Part shown: positions 44,736 through 56,285 of the stretch, piece after piece
Layout of the letters: each line of letters opens with the position of its first letter
Numbering within the stretch: position 1 is the first letter of the stretch
Assembly: GCA_018398585.1 (NCBI GenBank)
Contig: JAGTTD010000026.1
Span: 2,113,001-2,177,000 of the forward strand
Direction: 5' to 3'
Source of the DNA: Simmondsia chinensis
Lineage: Eukaryota > Streptophyta > Magnoliopsida > Caryophyllales > Simmondsiaceae
DNA length: 64,000 bases
Position numbers and translations under genes: made by a program
Notes under the pieces: model-generated
Seen by the model: the letters and a program-made list of their open reading frames with translations, nothing else
What the model was told of the DNA's origin: nothing
Database searches by the model: none

Positions 44736-47700
44736 TTTTGAAGCCTGCGACATGAGATAATTTGAATTGTACTAGGTCATGTTGATTTGATAATTTATTT
44801 CAACAATTACAAATATGTCATGTATCAACTGTTAGTCAATCGTAAGAGTATATTATTAACATATTTATGAGTTGACGAACTAATATATAACAAAAAGCCA
44901 AACAAATGCAATTTAGAACTCAAAGGAGTACCTCAAGAAGTGCTCCAATTTTGAACACTCCCATGACTTCTTCCTTTGCCACTAAGGTAAAAAGTGGGAT
45001 AAGCGCAAACGGGATTTGCATCGATTGTAGAATGTTAAGCCATGCGTTAAAAGCATCCATTGACGCCTCAGATGTGTTAAACACTATTGCAAGGATCATA
45101 GTTGGCACGATGGCAAAACTTCTTGTGATCACTGCTCTAAGCCATTCATTTACTTGAAGATTAAGAAAACCACTCATTATGAATTGACCCGCGTATGTCC
45201 CAGTTATGGTGCTACTCTGCCCTGCTGCCAATAACCCGATTCCCCACATGTAAAGAATAGGGAGGAGACCGCCCCCGTACTTTTCCTCAAGGTATTGTCC
45301 TGCATTGACGAGCCCCACTGAGCTGGCTTGTTGAGTACCATAGAACCCTTTTGCGAAAACGGTGGTTACAAAGAGGTTTATCATGAAGGACACTAGTAGT
45401 GCGACTGAGGACTCAATCGAATAATAGTTTAGTGCCTCTTGAACTTGGCCGACTTTCTTTGGGTTTACTTCCCGAGACTGAACTAGAGCGGAATGGAGAA
45501 ACACATTGTGGGGTGTGATAACACATCCGAGGATTCCCACTGCTTGTTGAACAGTGTTTGAGTTGAGTTTGGGTACCAACATACCTGTAGGGATCGGGCT
45601 GATTATGTTTCATAAATAGCTGATATTTGTTCGTTATTCAGTTCGATAAGATTGGTTCGTTTTGAGTTTTAGTAGAGTTGAGTCGAGCCTAAGCCTGATA
45701 AAACTAGGGCCTAGGATGTAAATGAGTCGAGTTGACTTGTTTAGCTTAATTAGTTGAGCCCAAGCTTATGAAACTTCATGAGTGTAACCAAGTTTATCTT
45801 GATACAATTTATTAGGCTAAATATGCTTAATCATGCCAAAGTTTGAGGCTAAATAAACTGAGCTTGAGCCTAGATTGAGTTTAAATGAACCTAAATAAGG
45901 TAATTAGCTCGAAGCTTGTTGAGCTAGATTCGAGCTCAACTGAGCCAAGCCAAACCTAAGCTCATGATGACAAGAGCTAAATTTACTAAGCCTAGCCTCA
46001 AGCTCAACGAGCTCAGGTTTGGCTCATATGCAACCCTACTAGGGCCAACAACCCGCAAGTCCAAACTAATTAACTTTGCACCTAATCAGGCTCGATATGA
46101 GCCTACATGTACCTAGATGAGCCAAATTGACCCTATATGAGCCTAAAAGGGTTGAGCCCAATTTGAAGCAGCTAATTTCAACCTCAATTGAGCCAAGTCG
46201 AGCACTCAAAGTCACCAGGCTTGACAAGCTTCCATCCAACCAAATTGGAGGCAAGCCGACTCGTGTTTGTTGAGGTCAACCTTAGCTCGCTCAACTCAGC
46301 TCACTTACACTCAACTCAAGCGACTTGTGATGCTTGTGAACTTTCAAAGACAAGGAATCGAATTGTACCTATGAGAAGTTCCTTTTTGCTAGGATTTGCA
46401 TCAACGAACATAAATGCAAAAGAGAGCGCCATAGTCGCCACCATCAAAGCAAAAGCAGCTTCCATTTTCCTCATTCCATAGTTCTCCAAAAATAGAAACA
46501 CAAAACTGTATATAGCACAAGAAACATATGATACTCGATACTATAAGGTATAAAAGCATAAGCTTATTATTAACTAGGATTAAAATCACCTTGAAATGAT
46601 CAACTTTTACTTAACCACAACTTATATATGTGTGGAAAACCGTACGTTATAATTCACATTTTTACAAGCAACCACCTTTCGTTAACATTGTTTGCAATTG
46701 GTTAGTAAATGACGTGTTACGCATATGGAGCTCAGAATAGAAGACAAAAATTGAATTTAACAAAAAAAAAATACACAAAAATAATTGAAAAAAAGGGACA
46801 AGTCAATCGAAGCTCGAGCCATGAATATAAATCATCTCGATTTAAATTTTAAACCACTTTAACTACTGAGACTAACAATTATTCTTCATTGAAATATTAC
46901 ACATTCCATTGATTAATAACTTAGGCACACGACAAGTGAAATTTTTAAATAAAATACTAACTATTACAACTAAAATTGCCTGATTAAAAAAAAAAAAAAA
47001 AAAAGTTTCTAAAAAATGTAAAGTTCTAATGGTTCAGCCAAAAAGAGCACTTTGTAAAACGAGTTTTAAGTAAATAACCCTTAAAAACAAAATGAAATAT
47101 CCTCACCAATCAGCAGCAGTGAACACCACACTAGCCCAAAGGGGCAAGACACCATGGCTCAAGATTTGTATAGCAATGGCAGTCCCTATAACTTCTTGAA
47201 TATCGGCCGCGATAACTGCCACCTCAGCCATGGCCCAAAGGAGCACCCGCACCCACGGTGGGTACTCCTCTCGGCACAGCACTGCTAGGTCCTTCCCCGT
47301 TGCCACCCCTACTCGGGCCGACAACAGTTGGATCAGGAGTCCCATCATTGTAGCCCATAAAAGTAGCCATAGCAATGAGTATCCTGCTATCGCTCCTGCT
47401 TGTAGGTCCCCCTCTATGTTGCCGGGATCCAGGAACGCTATGCTCATTAAGATCCCCGGCCCTGTCATTAAATACAAATATTTAAGAATTAGGTTTGATT
47501 TAGATGAAAAAAACCAATCCGAAAGGAATTGACGAGACGAGAAGAGGGACATAAAAGATAATAATACACGAATGTACGTGATAAGTCTTTATTGAGGGAA
47601 AACCCAGTAATTAAGGACAGATCCCGACCCCTTTCATTAAGGACATATTTAAAAAATAATACATGAATAATTATGTTGTTAGTAAAATATAGCGTGAGAA

Positions 47701-48480
47701 TCAAATGTAATTTAGTACGTTTATGTATTATTCAGTTCTATATATAGGATGCTCAACCAAAAGTTTGTTATTTATTAAAAATTTATATATGATCACATTT
47801 ATGTCTGCAACAACTCTTTTTAAAATATTCATAGGCTAGAAGTGAATGTAATTGAGTCAATTTTTTGACTTCTATTTAATGATATTAACCATAATAGTTG
47901 GTAGTAGGAAGCATGATTTATGCTAAAAAAAATAATATAAGTTAATAGTTTATGCATTAACGTGCCAAATATTGCAATAAACAGAATATGAATACTTATT
48001 TAGGTATTAATACAATTATTTTCAATTGATATTTTGCTTTTTATTCAGAAATCAATACGCATATGTGTTAAAACACGTGTATTATGCAGTTAACATAAAA
48101 AAAAAGTATATTTCACCATATTATTAGCAATCATGCATAAATACATCAATTATACATGTGTTATACTAGCTATGATTGAGGGGTGCTCTTACACTCTATC
48201 CAACCCCTAAGCGAGGACAAACTCCTAATACAAAATTTGATATACGGAGACCCAAAAGACAAACATGAAATGTGAAAAGAAATTGCATACCTGTGAACAT
48301 CCATAGCTTTCTCCAAGAAAATGATGCTGTTTTGCTCTCCTCCAACTCCACCTCTATCACCCCAACCCCTTCTACTCTCCCCTCTCCACGACCACCGCTG
48401 TCGGAGACGGCCGAGGAGACGGCCGAGGAGTGTAAAAGGCGGTTGGATTCGGGTGGTTTCAGGCCTTCATTTTGGTCCAT
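42913..48480 (-). CDS. NRAMP-family divalent metal transporter
   Basis: Five exons on the minus strand: 48480-48291, 47461-47107, 46505-46369, 45584-44932, 43194-42913, all GT-AG with agreeing phases, 538 aa. The protein is closest in style to plant NRAMP2/3/4, proton-coupled carriers of Fe, Mn and related metals. TM1 has the DPGN motif (residues 75-78). The TM6 motif, normally MPH, is TPH here (Thr251, codon 45516-45514). The transport signature [16 protein letters not shown] is present in exon 4, also [15 protein letters not shown] in exon 2. The cytosolic N-terminus has ESNRLL (residues 11-16), an acidic dileucine signal of the ExxxLL type that sends NRAMP3/4 to the tonoplast. The C-terminus ends in a short hydrophilic tail. 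Introns carry two GAGCT repeats and an (AT)n. The upstream region is duplicated around a copia insertion. The start is the first ATG in the frame and gives a normal N-terminal length. Confidence 0.95.
43920..44385. repeat. GAGCT-type dispersed repeat (NRAMP intron 4)
   Basis: Ends CAGGGTGTAACTAGACCGAGC and TGACTCATTTACACCCTA form inverted termini; units like AGCTTGACTTGG repeat between. Same family as 7450-7813. An (AT)n microsatellite follows at about 44694-44731. Confidence 0.55.
45650..46335. repeat. Two GAGCT-type dispersed repeats (NRAMP intron 3)
   Basis: 45712-46042 runs from AGGATGTAAATGAGTCGAG to GGCTCATATGCAACCCTA with inverted ends; a second, looser block continues to about 46335 with GAGCCTA and AACTCAGCTC words. 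The intron boundary at 46368 lies just beyond. Confidence 0.5.
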
Positions 48481-48553
48481 AATTGTGAAGAATTTGGATA
48501 CATTTTTTTGCCTTTTTTTTTTTTGAAGTTTTTTGACCGTAAAATTAGAGGGT

Positions 48554-48780
48554 TGATTATGGTGGGTGATTGAGATTTACCCATGAAATCTGTGGCTCTA
48601 ATGATTGAAGGTAAATTGGGTGCCTCTCATTGAAATTGTAGTAAAATTTGGCTCCAAATTCGGATTGTCCCTAAATATTTGTGTGCAGATTTGTTGGTGC
48701 GTCTATATTATATCATGTGTTTGTCTAATTTGTGCTCAGAAAGCATAGTAAAATATGGTACGAGAATTGGATAGAAAAAA
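48554..48780. repeat. NRAMP-proximal copy of a duplicated upstream segment
   Basis: A 227-bp segment that starts 73 bp upstream of the NRAMP ATG recurs nearly unchanged at 51855-52084, on the far side of the copia element. Shared words include TGAAATCTGTGGCTCTAATG and TTTGTGTGCAGATTTGTTGG. This copy should act as the NRAMP proximal promoter or 5' UTR. It ends in an A run that merges into a clipped copia LTR. Confidence 0.85.
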
Positions 48781-51700
48781 AAACTTAATTCTAATAAAAA
48801 AAAGAATTTTTAATATTCTGTGTGATTATGAGAATTTGTAGGAACTTTACATAAAATTCGAGGTAGGAATTTATGCACTAATTATATATTGGGGATTGAA
48901 GATTGTTATAAATGCCCCGTCTGTCAACTTTTAAATAAAATGAAAATAGAATAAAATAGACAAGTATTTTTTTTCTCGCTTGTTTACTTTTTCTCTCTCC
49001 TCTTTCTAGTTTTTATTTCTAACAAAGTGGTATCAGATCCTAGGTTATGGCTTTAACAAAAATGTCTCTTCCTTTTCAATACCCTCACCTCACAAAGCAA
49101 TCACTTTCAAGAGCAACAGAGCCACTTCAACGTACATGCTGACGTTTGTGGACCCATCAAACCGTGTTCACTTGGTAAAAGCAATTATTTTCTGCTTTTT
49201 ACTGATGATTTTAGTAGAAAGTCCCGGGTTTATTTTCTTAAAAAGAAATTTGAGACTTTTGGAGCATTTAAAAATTTCAAAATATTGGTTAAAAAAGAAA
49301 GTCGTTATGTGATTAAATCCTTAAGGACAGACGGAGAAGGTGAATTTACTTCTAATGAGTTCAAAGATTTCTGTAAAAAGCATGGGATCCGCTGTCCTTT
49401 AACAGTGCCAAGATCACCACAACAGAATGGCGTGGCAAAAAGGAAGAATAGAACAATTCTTAATATGGCTCGGAGTATGATGAAGAGTAAACAAATGCTA
49501 GATGAGTATTGGGCAGAAGCTGTTTCTTGTGCAGTTTATCTCACCAATAGATGTCCCACAAAAAGTCTAATGAACCAAATCCCTCAAGAAGCTTGGAGTG
49601 GAAGGAAGCCCGATATCTCTTGTTTGCGAGTGTTTGGAAGTCTTGCATATGCTCAAGTTTCAGAACATGAGAGATCTAAACTTGATGGTAGAAGCAAGAG
49701 GTATGTGTTTATTGGGTATGAATCTAACTCCTAAGGATACAACCTGTTTAATCCAGAAACTGGAAAGGTGGTAGTTGGTAGAGATGTGGAGTTCGATGAA
49801 GAAGCTACTTGGGTTTGGAATGAGCAAAAAGAAGATTCATATGACTTCTTTCCATAGTTTGATAAAGATGCAGCACAAGCCATAGATCCACAAATCACTG
49901 AAGAGTTATTAGAAAATCCTAAGGGGCTGCAAATGAGGATGAAGCCACTCCTATAGTTCGAAGATCAACAAGGGAATGAAGAATGCCAGAAAAGTACAAG
50001 GATTATTATTTAGAAAATAATGATAATCCTTCTCTTTTTTGTCTATTTACAGATAGTGGGCCCTTAAATTTTGAAGAAGCAACAAAAGATGAAAAAGGGC
50101 GACGGGCAATGGATGAAGAAATTAGCGCCATTGAGAAGAATGAGACTTGGGAGCTATCCACCTTACCTGAAGGTCAAAAAACCATTGGTATGAAGTGGAT
50201 ATTTAAAACAAAGCGGTTTGCCAATGGCGAGGTAGAGAGATACAAGACAAGGCTTGTTGCTAAAGGCTACAGTCAGAAACAAGGAGTTGACTACAATGAC
50301 GTATTTACTTTAGTTGCTCGCATGGAAACTATCAGATTACTGATTTCTGTTGCTGCTCAGAATGGATGGAAGATACATTAACTAGATGTCAAATCAGCTT
50401 TCCTCAACGGTTTCCTTGAAGAGGAAATTTATGTTGAACAACTTGAAGGCTATATCATTGAAGGTCAAGAAGAAAAGGTTTTGAAGTTGAAGAAAGCTTT
50501 ATATGGGTTAAAGCAAGCACCGAGGGCATGGAATAGCAGAATTGACAAGTATTTTCAAGATAATGGATTTAAAAGGTGCACTCATGAATATGCACTTTAT
50601 ATTAGAATCTAGAAGAATTACATTTTACTTGTTTGCCTCTATGTAGATGATCTCATTTTTTCAAGGAACAACACAAGTTTGATCGAAGATTTCAAAAGGA
50701 TCTGGCAAAAGAGTTTGAAATGACTGATATAGGGCTTATGTCTTATTACTTAGGTATTAAAGTGAAACAAACTGAGGTTGGAATTTTTATTTCTCAAGTA
50801 AGCTATGCCAAGAAATTGCTTGAGAAATATAATATGATTAATTGTAAACAAGTCAATACCCCTATGGAAAGTGGAGTAAAGCTTTCAAAGTTTGATGATG
50901 GAGAAAAGATAGATCCCACTGTTTTCAAAAGCCTCATGGAAAGTTTAAGATACCTAACTTGTACAAGGCCTGATATTCTTTTTGGTGTTGCACTTGTCTG
51001 TCGTTTCATGGAAACCCCAGTTCTTCTCGTATGAAGGCAGCCAAAATAGTACTTCAATATGTTAAAGGCACACTTGACTATGGATTGTTTTGCACATCAG
51101 CAAACACTTTTGAACTTGCAGGATATTGTGATAGTGTTTTTGGTTGAGATGTAGATGATAGGAAAAGCACCAGTGGTTTTGTATTTTTCATGGGCACTAC
51201 TGCTATTTCTTGGAGTTTGAAGAAGCAATCAATTGTTGCGCTTTCAAGTTGTGAAGCTGAATATGTTGCTGCTACATCTTGTGCTTGTCATGCTATTTGG
51301 CTTAGAAAATTGCTAGAGGAACTACGAATGACACAAGAGGAAGCTCCAGAGATTTTTATTGATAACAAGCCTGCACAAGCTCTTGCAAAGAATCCCCGTC
51401 TTCCATGATCGAAGCAAACACATAGAGACAAGATATCACTTCATCCGCAAGTGTATTGAAAAGAAGCAGGTGGAACTCAAATATGTCAGGTTTCTTGATC
51501 AAGTTGCATATATTTTTACAAAGCCTCTGAAATACGATGTGTTTTGCAAATTTTGAAGGATGCTTGGAGTAATCAAGAAGAATCAAGTTTAAGGGGAGTG
51601 TTAGAAATTAAACTTAATTCTAATAAATTTTTTTTTTTTAATATTTTGTGTGATTATAAGAATTTGTAGGAACTTTGCATAAAATTAGAGGTAGGAATTT

Positions 51701-51854
51701 ATGCACTAATTATGTATTTTGGGGATTGAAGATTATTATAAATACCCTGTCTGTCAACTTTTAAATAAAACGAAAATATAATAAAACAGATAAGTATTTT
51801 TTCTCTCTCTTGTTTACTTTTTCTCTCTCCTCTTCCTAGTTTTTATTTCCAGCA
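48781..51854 (+). mobile_element. Ty1/copia element with both LTRs, internally deleted
   Basis: The right LTR is 51599-51854 (TGTTAG...CAGCA, 256 bp). The left LTR, about 48781-49024, is the same sequence but lacks the first 11 bases including TG. A primer site TGGTATCAGATCC is at 49028-49040, three bases after the left LTR. A polypurine tract AAGGGGAG lies at 51591-51598 directly before the right LTR. No 5-bp target duplication can be seen because host sequence beside the two LTRs is rearranged (see the duplicated segments at 48554-48780 and 51855-52084). Confidence 0.85.
49041..51590 (+). pseudogene. Copia pol remnant: integrase, reverse transcriptase, RNase H
   Basis: The gag start (about 49040-49100) is joined directly to the integrase, so most of gag and protease is deleted. 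Integrase 49130-49860 has LLFTDDFSRK and LRTDGEGEF with the two Asp, but the catalytic Glu in the QQNGVAxRKN motif is Lys (PQQNGVAKRKN). RT 49983-50680 has WIFKTKR, LDVKSAFLNG after a stop, and CLYVDDLIF. RNase H 51190-51556 has LSSCEAEYVAA and ends with YIFTKPL. Many stops and frameshifts break it. Confidence 0.88.
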
Positions 51855-52084
51855 TGATTATGGTTGGTGATTGAGATTTACCCTTGAAATCTGTGGCTCT
51901 AATGATTGAAGGTAAATTGGGTGCCTCTCGTTGAAATTGTAATAAATTTTGGCTCCAAATTCGGATTGTCCCTAAATATTTGTGTGCAGATTTGTTGGTG
52001 CATCTCTATTATATCATGTGTTTGTCTAATTTGTGCTCAGAAAGCATAGTTAGTAAAATACGTTACGATAATTTGATAAAAAAA
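51855..52084. repeat. Distal copy of the duplicated NRAMP upstream segment
   Basis: Matches 48554-48780 over its whole length with a few substitutions and a short insertion (AGCATAGTTAGTAAAATAC against AGCATAGTAAAATATGG). It starts exactly where the right copia LTR ends and finishes in an A run at the edge of a probable solo LTR. Confidence 0.85.
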
Positions 52085-52972
52085 TGAGGTGAATGAGCAG
52101 TCAAAATATAACTTTAATATAAACAAAATTCAATTCAAGGTCGGTTAATAGATGCTTGAGGATTATAAAACAAACTGCAAAACGAACATAAATTAAGTAG
52201 AGCATAAAGGTGAGATTAAACCGAAGAATTGTCACACCGTGGAGTAACTCTATAGTCCTAAGTCGTTCATGCCCTGCACATTCCAAGGTTAACATGGTGC
52301 CCACCTCAATAGTGTACTAAAGGGAGATGGATTGGAACGTGCTTCAATTTACTCATTAATGGAGAAGAGAGAATTAACTTTAAACAAGAAAGTAAGGGAG
52401 TGGAGAAGAAGTGTTTCTGTGTATTTCAGTGTGTGAATCAAAGCTTTAAGGTACTGAATTTATAAGCTGAAGTTTGCCCATTAGGAACTGTCAATTATGG
52501 AAACTAGGAGGAAAATCCAGCCTCAATATAGAGAGTGGACGGACATGGAGGGGCAAAGAATTCAGCTTCAGTTGACGCGTATCTCAAGCTTGAGTAGCAG
52601 GCATACCTCGAGCTAGCACCCTCAAGGTTTGCTAGGAATGACAACTTGGGCTTCAGCTTGTAGCCTCAAGCTCAACCCAATAAGAACTAGTTTTGAATTC
52701 AATTTTGACGACTAAAAATACGATGACCGTAAAAATAAATGTTTGGTTCGGAAAAAGCCCACACCGTGACACGTCGGCCGGCTTGGAGTGATCCAACAAG
52801 CGCGCACATGTGGTCCACCAAGCCCATTCAAAGCCCATAAGACTTTACCAAGTTGAAGAAGAAGGAAGTATGTAAATAAATTGGCTTTTCCCACCTTTAG
52901 TCTTCCTATGTGAGATAAGAAAATTTTTACAAGTTAAACAAAATCGAAGCACAGTACCCCCAATTTCTAACA
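52085..52972 (-). repeat. Probable solo LTR, about 890 bp
   Basis: On the minus strand it starts TGTTAGAAATTGGGGGTAC and ends GCTCATTCACCTCA (TG...CA). A TATA-like CTTATAAATTCAGTACC lies about midway (plus 52452-52468), followed in element orientation by a TC-rich leader, as in an LTR. No flanking duplication or second copy is visible, so this rests on internal layout. Confidence 0.45.
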
Positions 52973-53269
52973 GAATTAAACAAGAGTTTTGTACACTTCT
53001 GTATTATTTGGTATTATGCATAAAAAATTCGGCAAAAATTTTGTTGATGTATAAAAAAATCATGAATGTATTTTTGTTTATAAAAATTCATTTTAAAATA
53101 GTAACAACATGGAGATGGATATAGATATATCAATTTGACTTTGTTATGGAGTTACTGATAATAGCGATAGGAAAAAGTATAATACTAATAAAAAATGAGG
53201 TGTAAGTTAAGAGTAAGGAAGTTGAATTGACATATTTAACAAATATTAAATGTGTATATTTAAGCTCTA

Positions 53270-54010
53270 TTTGTTTAAGGGGAAAACCATATTGTAGGAA
53301 GTGGATTTCTCCCTTTGCCTTTGTTTGGCGTCTCTTTTGCTTACGGAAAGGGAAAATGACTTCCCTTTCAAAACGGGGGAAGTCATGATTCTACGTGACC
53401 CAAAAACCTTCATGGTAATTATCATGCAAATCTAAATCGAATCGAAATAAACCAGACTGGACTGTAGATATTTAACGTCACAACATTGGACAAGAATTAG
53501 GCCAAATAATTAAAAGCAGCTTGGATGTTACTTTGTTATAGTTGCTACAGAACAATTTCAATCAAGTTGAATTGTTGTATAATATTATACAAGGAAATTA
53601 TCTAAGTGATCTAATATTTTAGCATTTATTACATAAGTACTATGATAAGTAATTTTTGTTAGAATGTAGACAACATTTTGATAATACATTAGTTTTTGGA
53701 CAGAAATTAGCCAAATTTTATTGAAAATTCATCATATTTTAACACAGTATATGTACAAGTGATAAAATTTCTTATCTCAGGATATCTCATTATATATTAA
53801 AATAATAGGGTATTTAGATAATAAATGCTCAAATTTTGAACTCCCTATAATAAAATATAAAATAATTGGTGAAAAATATGTTTTTAAAACATACGAAAAG
53901 ACATCACAATGAGGAGTTAAGTTTTCCTTTAAAACAAACAACAGAAATACCCATTTGGAATTATATTTCCTTGGAAAACATTTTCTGAAGAGAAATAGAT
54001 TCTACATTTT
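53270..54010. repeat. MITE-rich stretch
   Basis: About 53270-53540 has the TTTGTTTAAGGGGAAAACC type start and a core like the centre of the MITE at 38546-38934. About 53595-53850 is a decayed TTATCACTTAG-family MITE (GGAAATTATCTAAGTGATC at the left, words like TTAGATAATAAATGC at the right). 52973-53269 has nothing recognised. Confidence 0.4.
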
Positions 54011-54016
54011 CGTCAA

Positions 54017-54240
54017 AACAAAAGATTGAGGTATGATTTTGTTAGGTTTGGAATGTGGTTGGAAGCCAAGAGAGCATTAGTGGAAGCTAATGGATGCCGG
54101 GTGAGGGATGCCTAAATTATGGTGCAAGTAGCGAGGAATGAAAGAGCGAAGGTGAGCAGTACAGGGAAGGAAAGGGCAGAGCTATCCGAAAAGAATGCTA
54201 ATACAACTAAATATGGGCCGGGACACAGGGGGAAGTGGGA

Positions 54241-54275
<35 letters not shown>

Positions 54276-56285
54276 CGTTGAATTGTACAACACAGTGTCC
54301 AAACCAGAAAACCATTTATGAAACAACTGACAAAACGAAAAAGGAAAAACTAGCGAGGGGTATTGTAGAAGAACCTATGTTTGACATTGATGTGAGGTTG
54401 CTGGAGAAGAGTATTCAGGATGATAGTGGCCTTGGGTGTGCGGTCCAACATATGGGTGAGACTTCATTCCTAATCACATTTGAGTTGGTCGAGATTAGGG
54501 ATTGGGTGTCATCAAATAACCAAGAATTGATCGATAAATGGTCCACGAAAGTGAAGAAATGGTTTGAGTTTGATCAAAGCCTTAAGAGAAAGGCGTGGCT
54601 ATCATGTTATGGGGTACCATTACATGCTTGGAGTTTTGATAAATTTACAGAAATTGGAAAAATGCTAGGGTAGGGTCCTTGTTGTGGACACGAGATGTAA
54701 TGGGCATAATTCATTAGAAGTAGGCAAGATCTTGGTCGAGACAGTGGTGCCTCATCGGATTGCTGAGACAGCGAGCTTTATTGTGGGCCAAGGAAGACAC
54801 ATTATTCACATACTTGAAGGAGGTCAGATTCTAACTGAGGACTTCATCAGATGTAGTGACGAAGCACAGGCTGAGAAGAAGATAAAGAAGTCTAAGGTAA
54901 TCCCTTCTAATGTTGCCAACGAAGATGAAGGGGCTGATGAAGAAAGGAATGTTGGTGGAAATCTAGGATGCGCCCAGGAGGAAGAATTGGTGAATGTAAG
55001 GCCTAAGGGTTTGAATGACAAGGAAGGCGCTATTGGAGACAACATACCTATCGTGTCTTTGGAATTGGAGAATATGGGTCGTCTCCCAACTTCAAAAAAT
55101 TCTCTTAGTCCGAGCTAGGAGTGGGACAAAGAGAATGTGAGCGGTGAATCCCAGTCATGCAAAGGCAACCCTGACATCAATAACATGAAAGATGGTGTGG
55201 GACAGAGCAATGCTTTGGCTGAGGAAGTGGTAAGTCCATGGGGCGGTAGAAGCAGGGACACAGGGGCAGGTGGTTAGGATACTTCCATGGTAGGAGGGTG
55301 TGATAGTGGAAAGGAGGATGTAGTTATCCCTAAATCCATATGCTCAGAGGAGGAATTCCCACCAGGGTTCGTGAATCTATTCGACGTCTATGTCAGTGAG
55401 GAATCAAAACTAAGGAATTCTGCTACAGGACTAGAAGCAAAAAAGAAACGGAAGAAGAAGAAAGATGCTAGTGCTAAGAAACCTACAAAGTTGATTACTT
55501 CAAGTAACTTCACAAAGTCCGAATCAGAAACGGATAGCAATAGAATGGTTGACAGGGAGGCCGAAAAGATTCGTTAGGATAGGGGAGGCTGTGGGTATAG
55601 ATTGGAAGGATATGCTCAACTCAGTCATAGAAAAATTACTGAAAATGCTAAGGGAATCAAGAGAGTTATTAAACGAAGCAAGAAAGTGAAAGATATGGAA
55701 AAGGAAACTATAAGGTTTACAAGGTAGCTTTGGCTTTTGTGTGGTTTCCTTTGGAGTATGAGAGATTGGTTGGTGTGGTGTTCTCTTCGTCCTCTTTTCT
55801 TGTTTAGGTGGGTGGTTGGGCATGTGCTGTGTGTTTTTGGTGGGTTGTGTTGCTGGTTCCTTCTTGGCTGTCCTGTCTTTGCGCTTGTTGTTTGGGAGCT
55901 GTTTGGTTCTCTTGGGGGTTGCCTCTGCTTCTTGCCCTGGTTGGGTGCGCTGTTGTTCTTTCTGGTTGCCAGTGGGCGTTTGTTCCTTGGGCTTTGGTGA
56001 TGCAGTTTTTTTGGGAGTTGTTTGGTTGCTAGTACTCTGTGTGTTGCTTTGGGGTCTTGTTGTTGGCGCTCTTGAGTTGTTTGTCTATGGATTTTTTTGG
56101 TTTGATGGGTTGTTGTGTGTAGTGGTGTGTCTTGTTGGTTTTCTGGTCCTCGTGTGGGTTTTGATTCTAGTTTCTTGCATTCTTAGCCTTAGCGTTGTTT
56201 ACTCGACGGTTTGGCTTATTCTATTAGGGTCTATGTATCATATTACTATTAATAAACCTTCAATTATCAAAAAAAAAAAAAAAAA
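54017..56285 (+). mobile_element. Second ORF1-only LINE-like element, older copy
   Basis: It has the end of an RRM (RNP1-like YDFVRF at about 54032, then ANGCRVRDA and IMVQVARNER), a DUF4283-like part (54290-54850, KAWLSCYGVPLHAWSF, ILVETVVPHR), an acidic then Lys-rich C-terminal part to about 55725, a 540-bp G/T-rich 3' region and a 17-nt A tail at 56269-56285 after AATAAACC. There is no endonuclease or RT. The 5' end is not defined and I found no target duplication. An (AT)n at 54241-54272 sits inside the frame. Confidence 0.7.
54278..55727 (+). pseudogene. LINE ORF1 remnant (DUF4283-like and Lys-rich tail)
   Basis: 54278-54673 and 54684-55118 are adjacent frames joined by a frameshift near 54675. 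After further stops the frame 55287-55577 continues with KKKRKKKKDASAKK, then KGIKRVIKRSKKVKD. The order matches the ORF1 frame at 3191-5395. It has several stops and the frameshift, so it is inactive. The likely role was RNA binding in the LINE particle. Confidence 0.65.
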
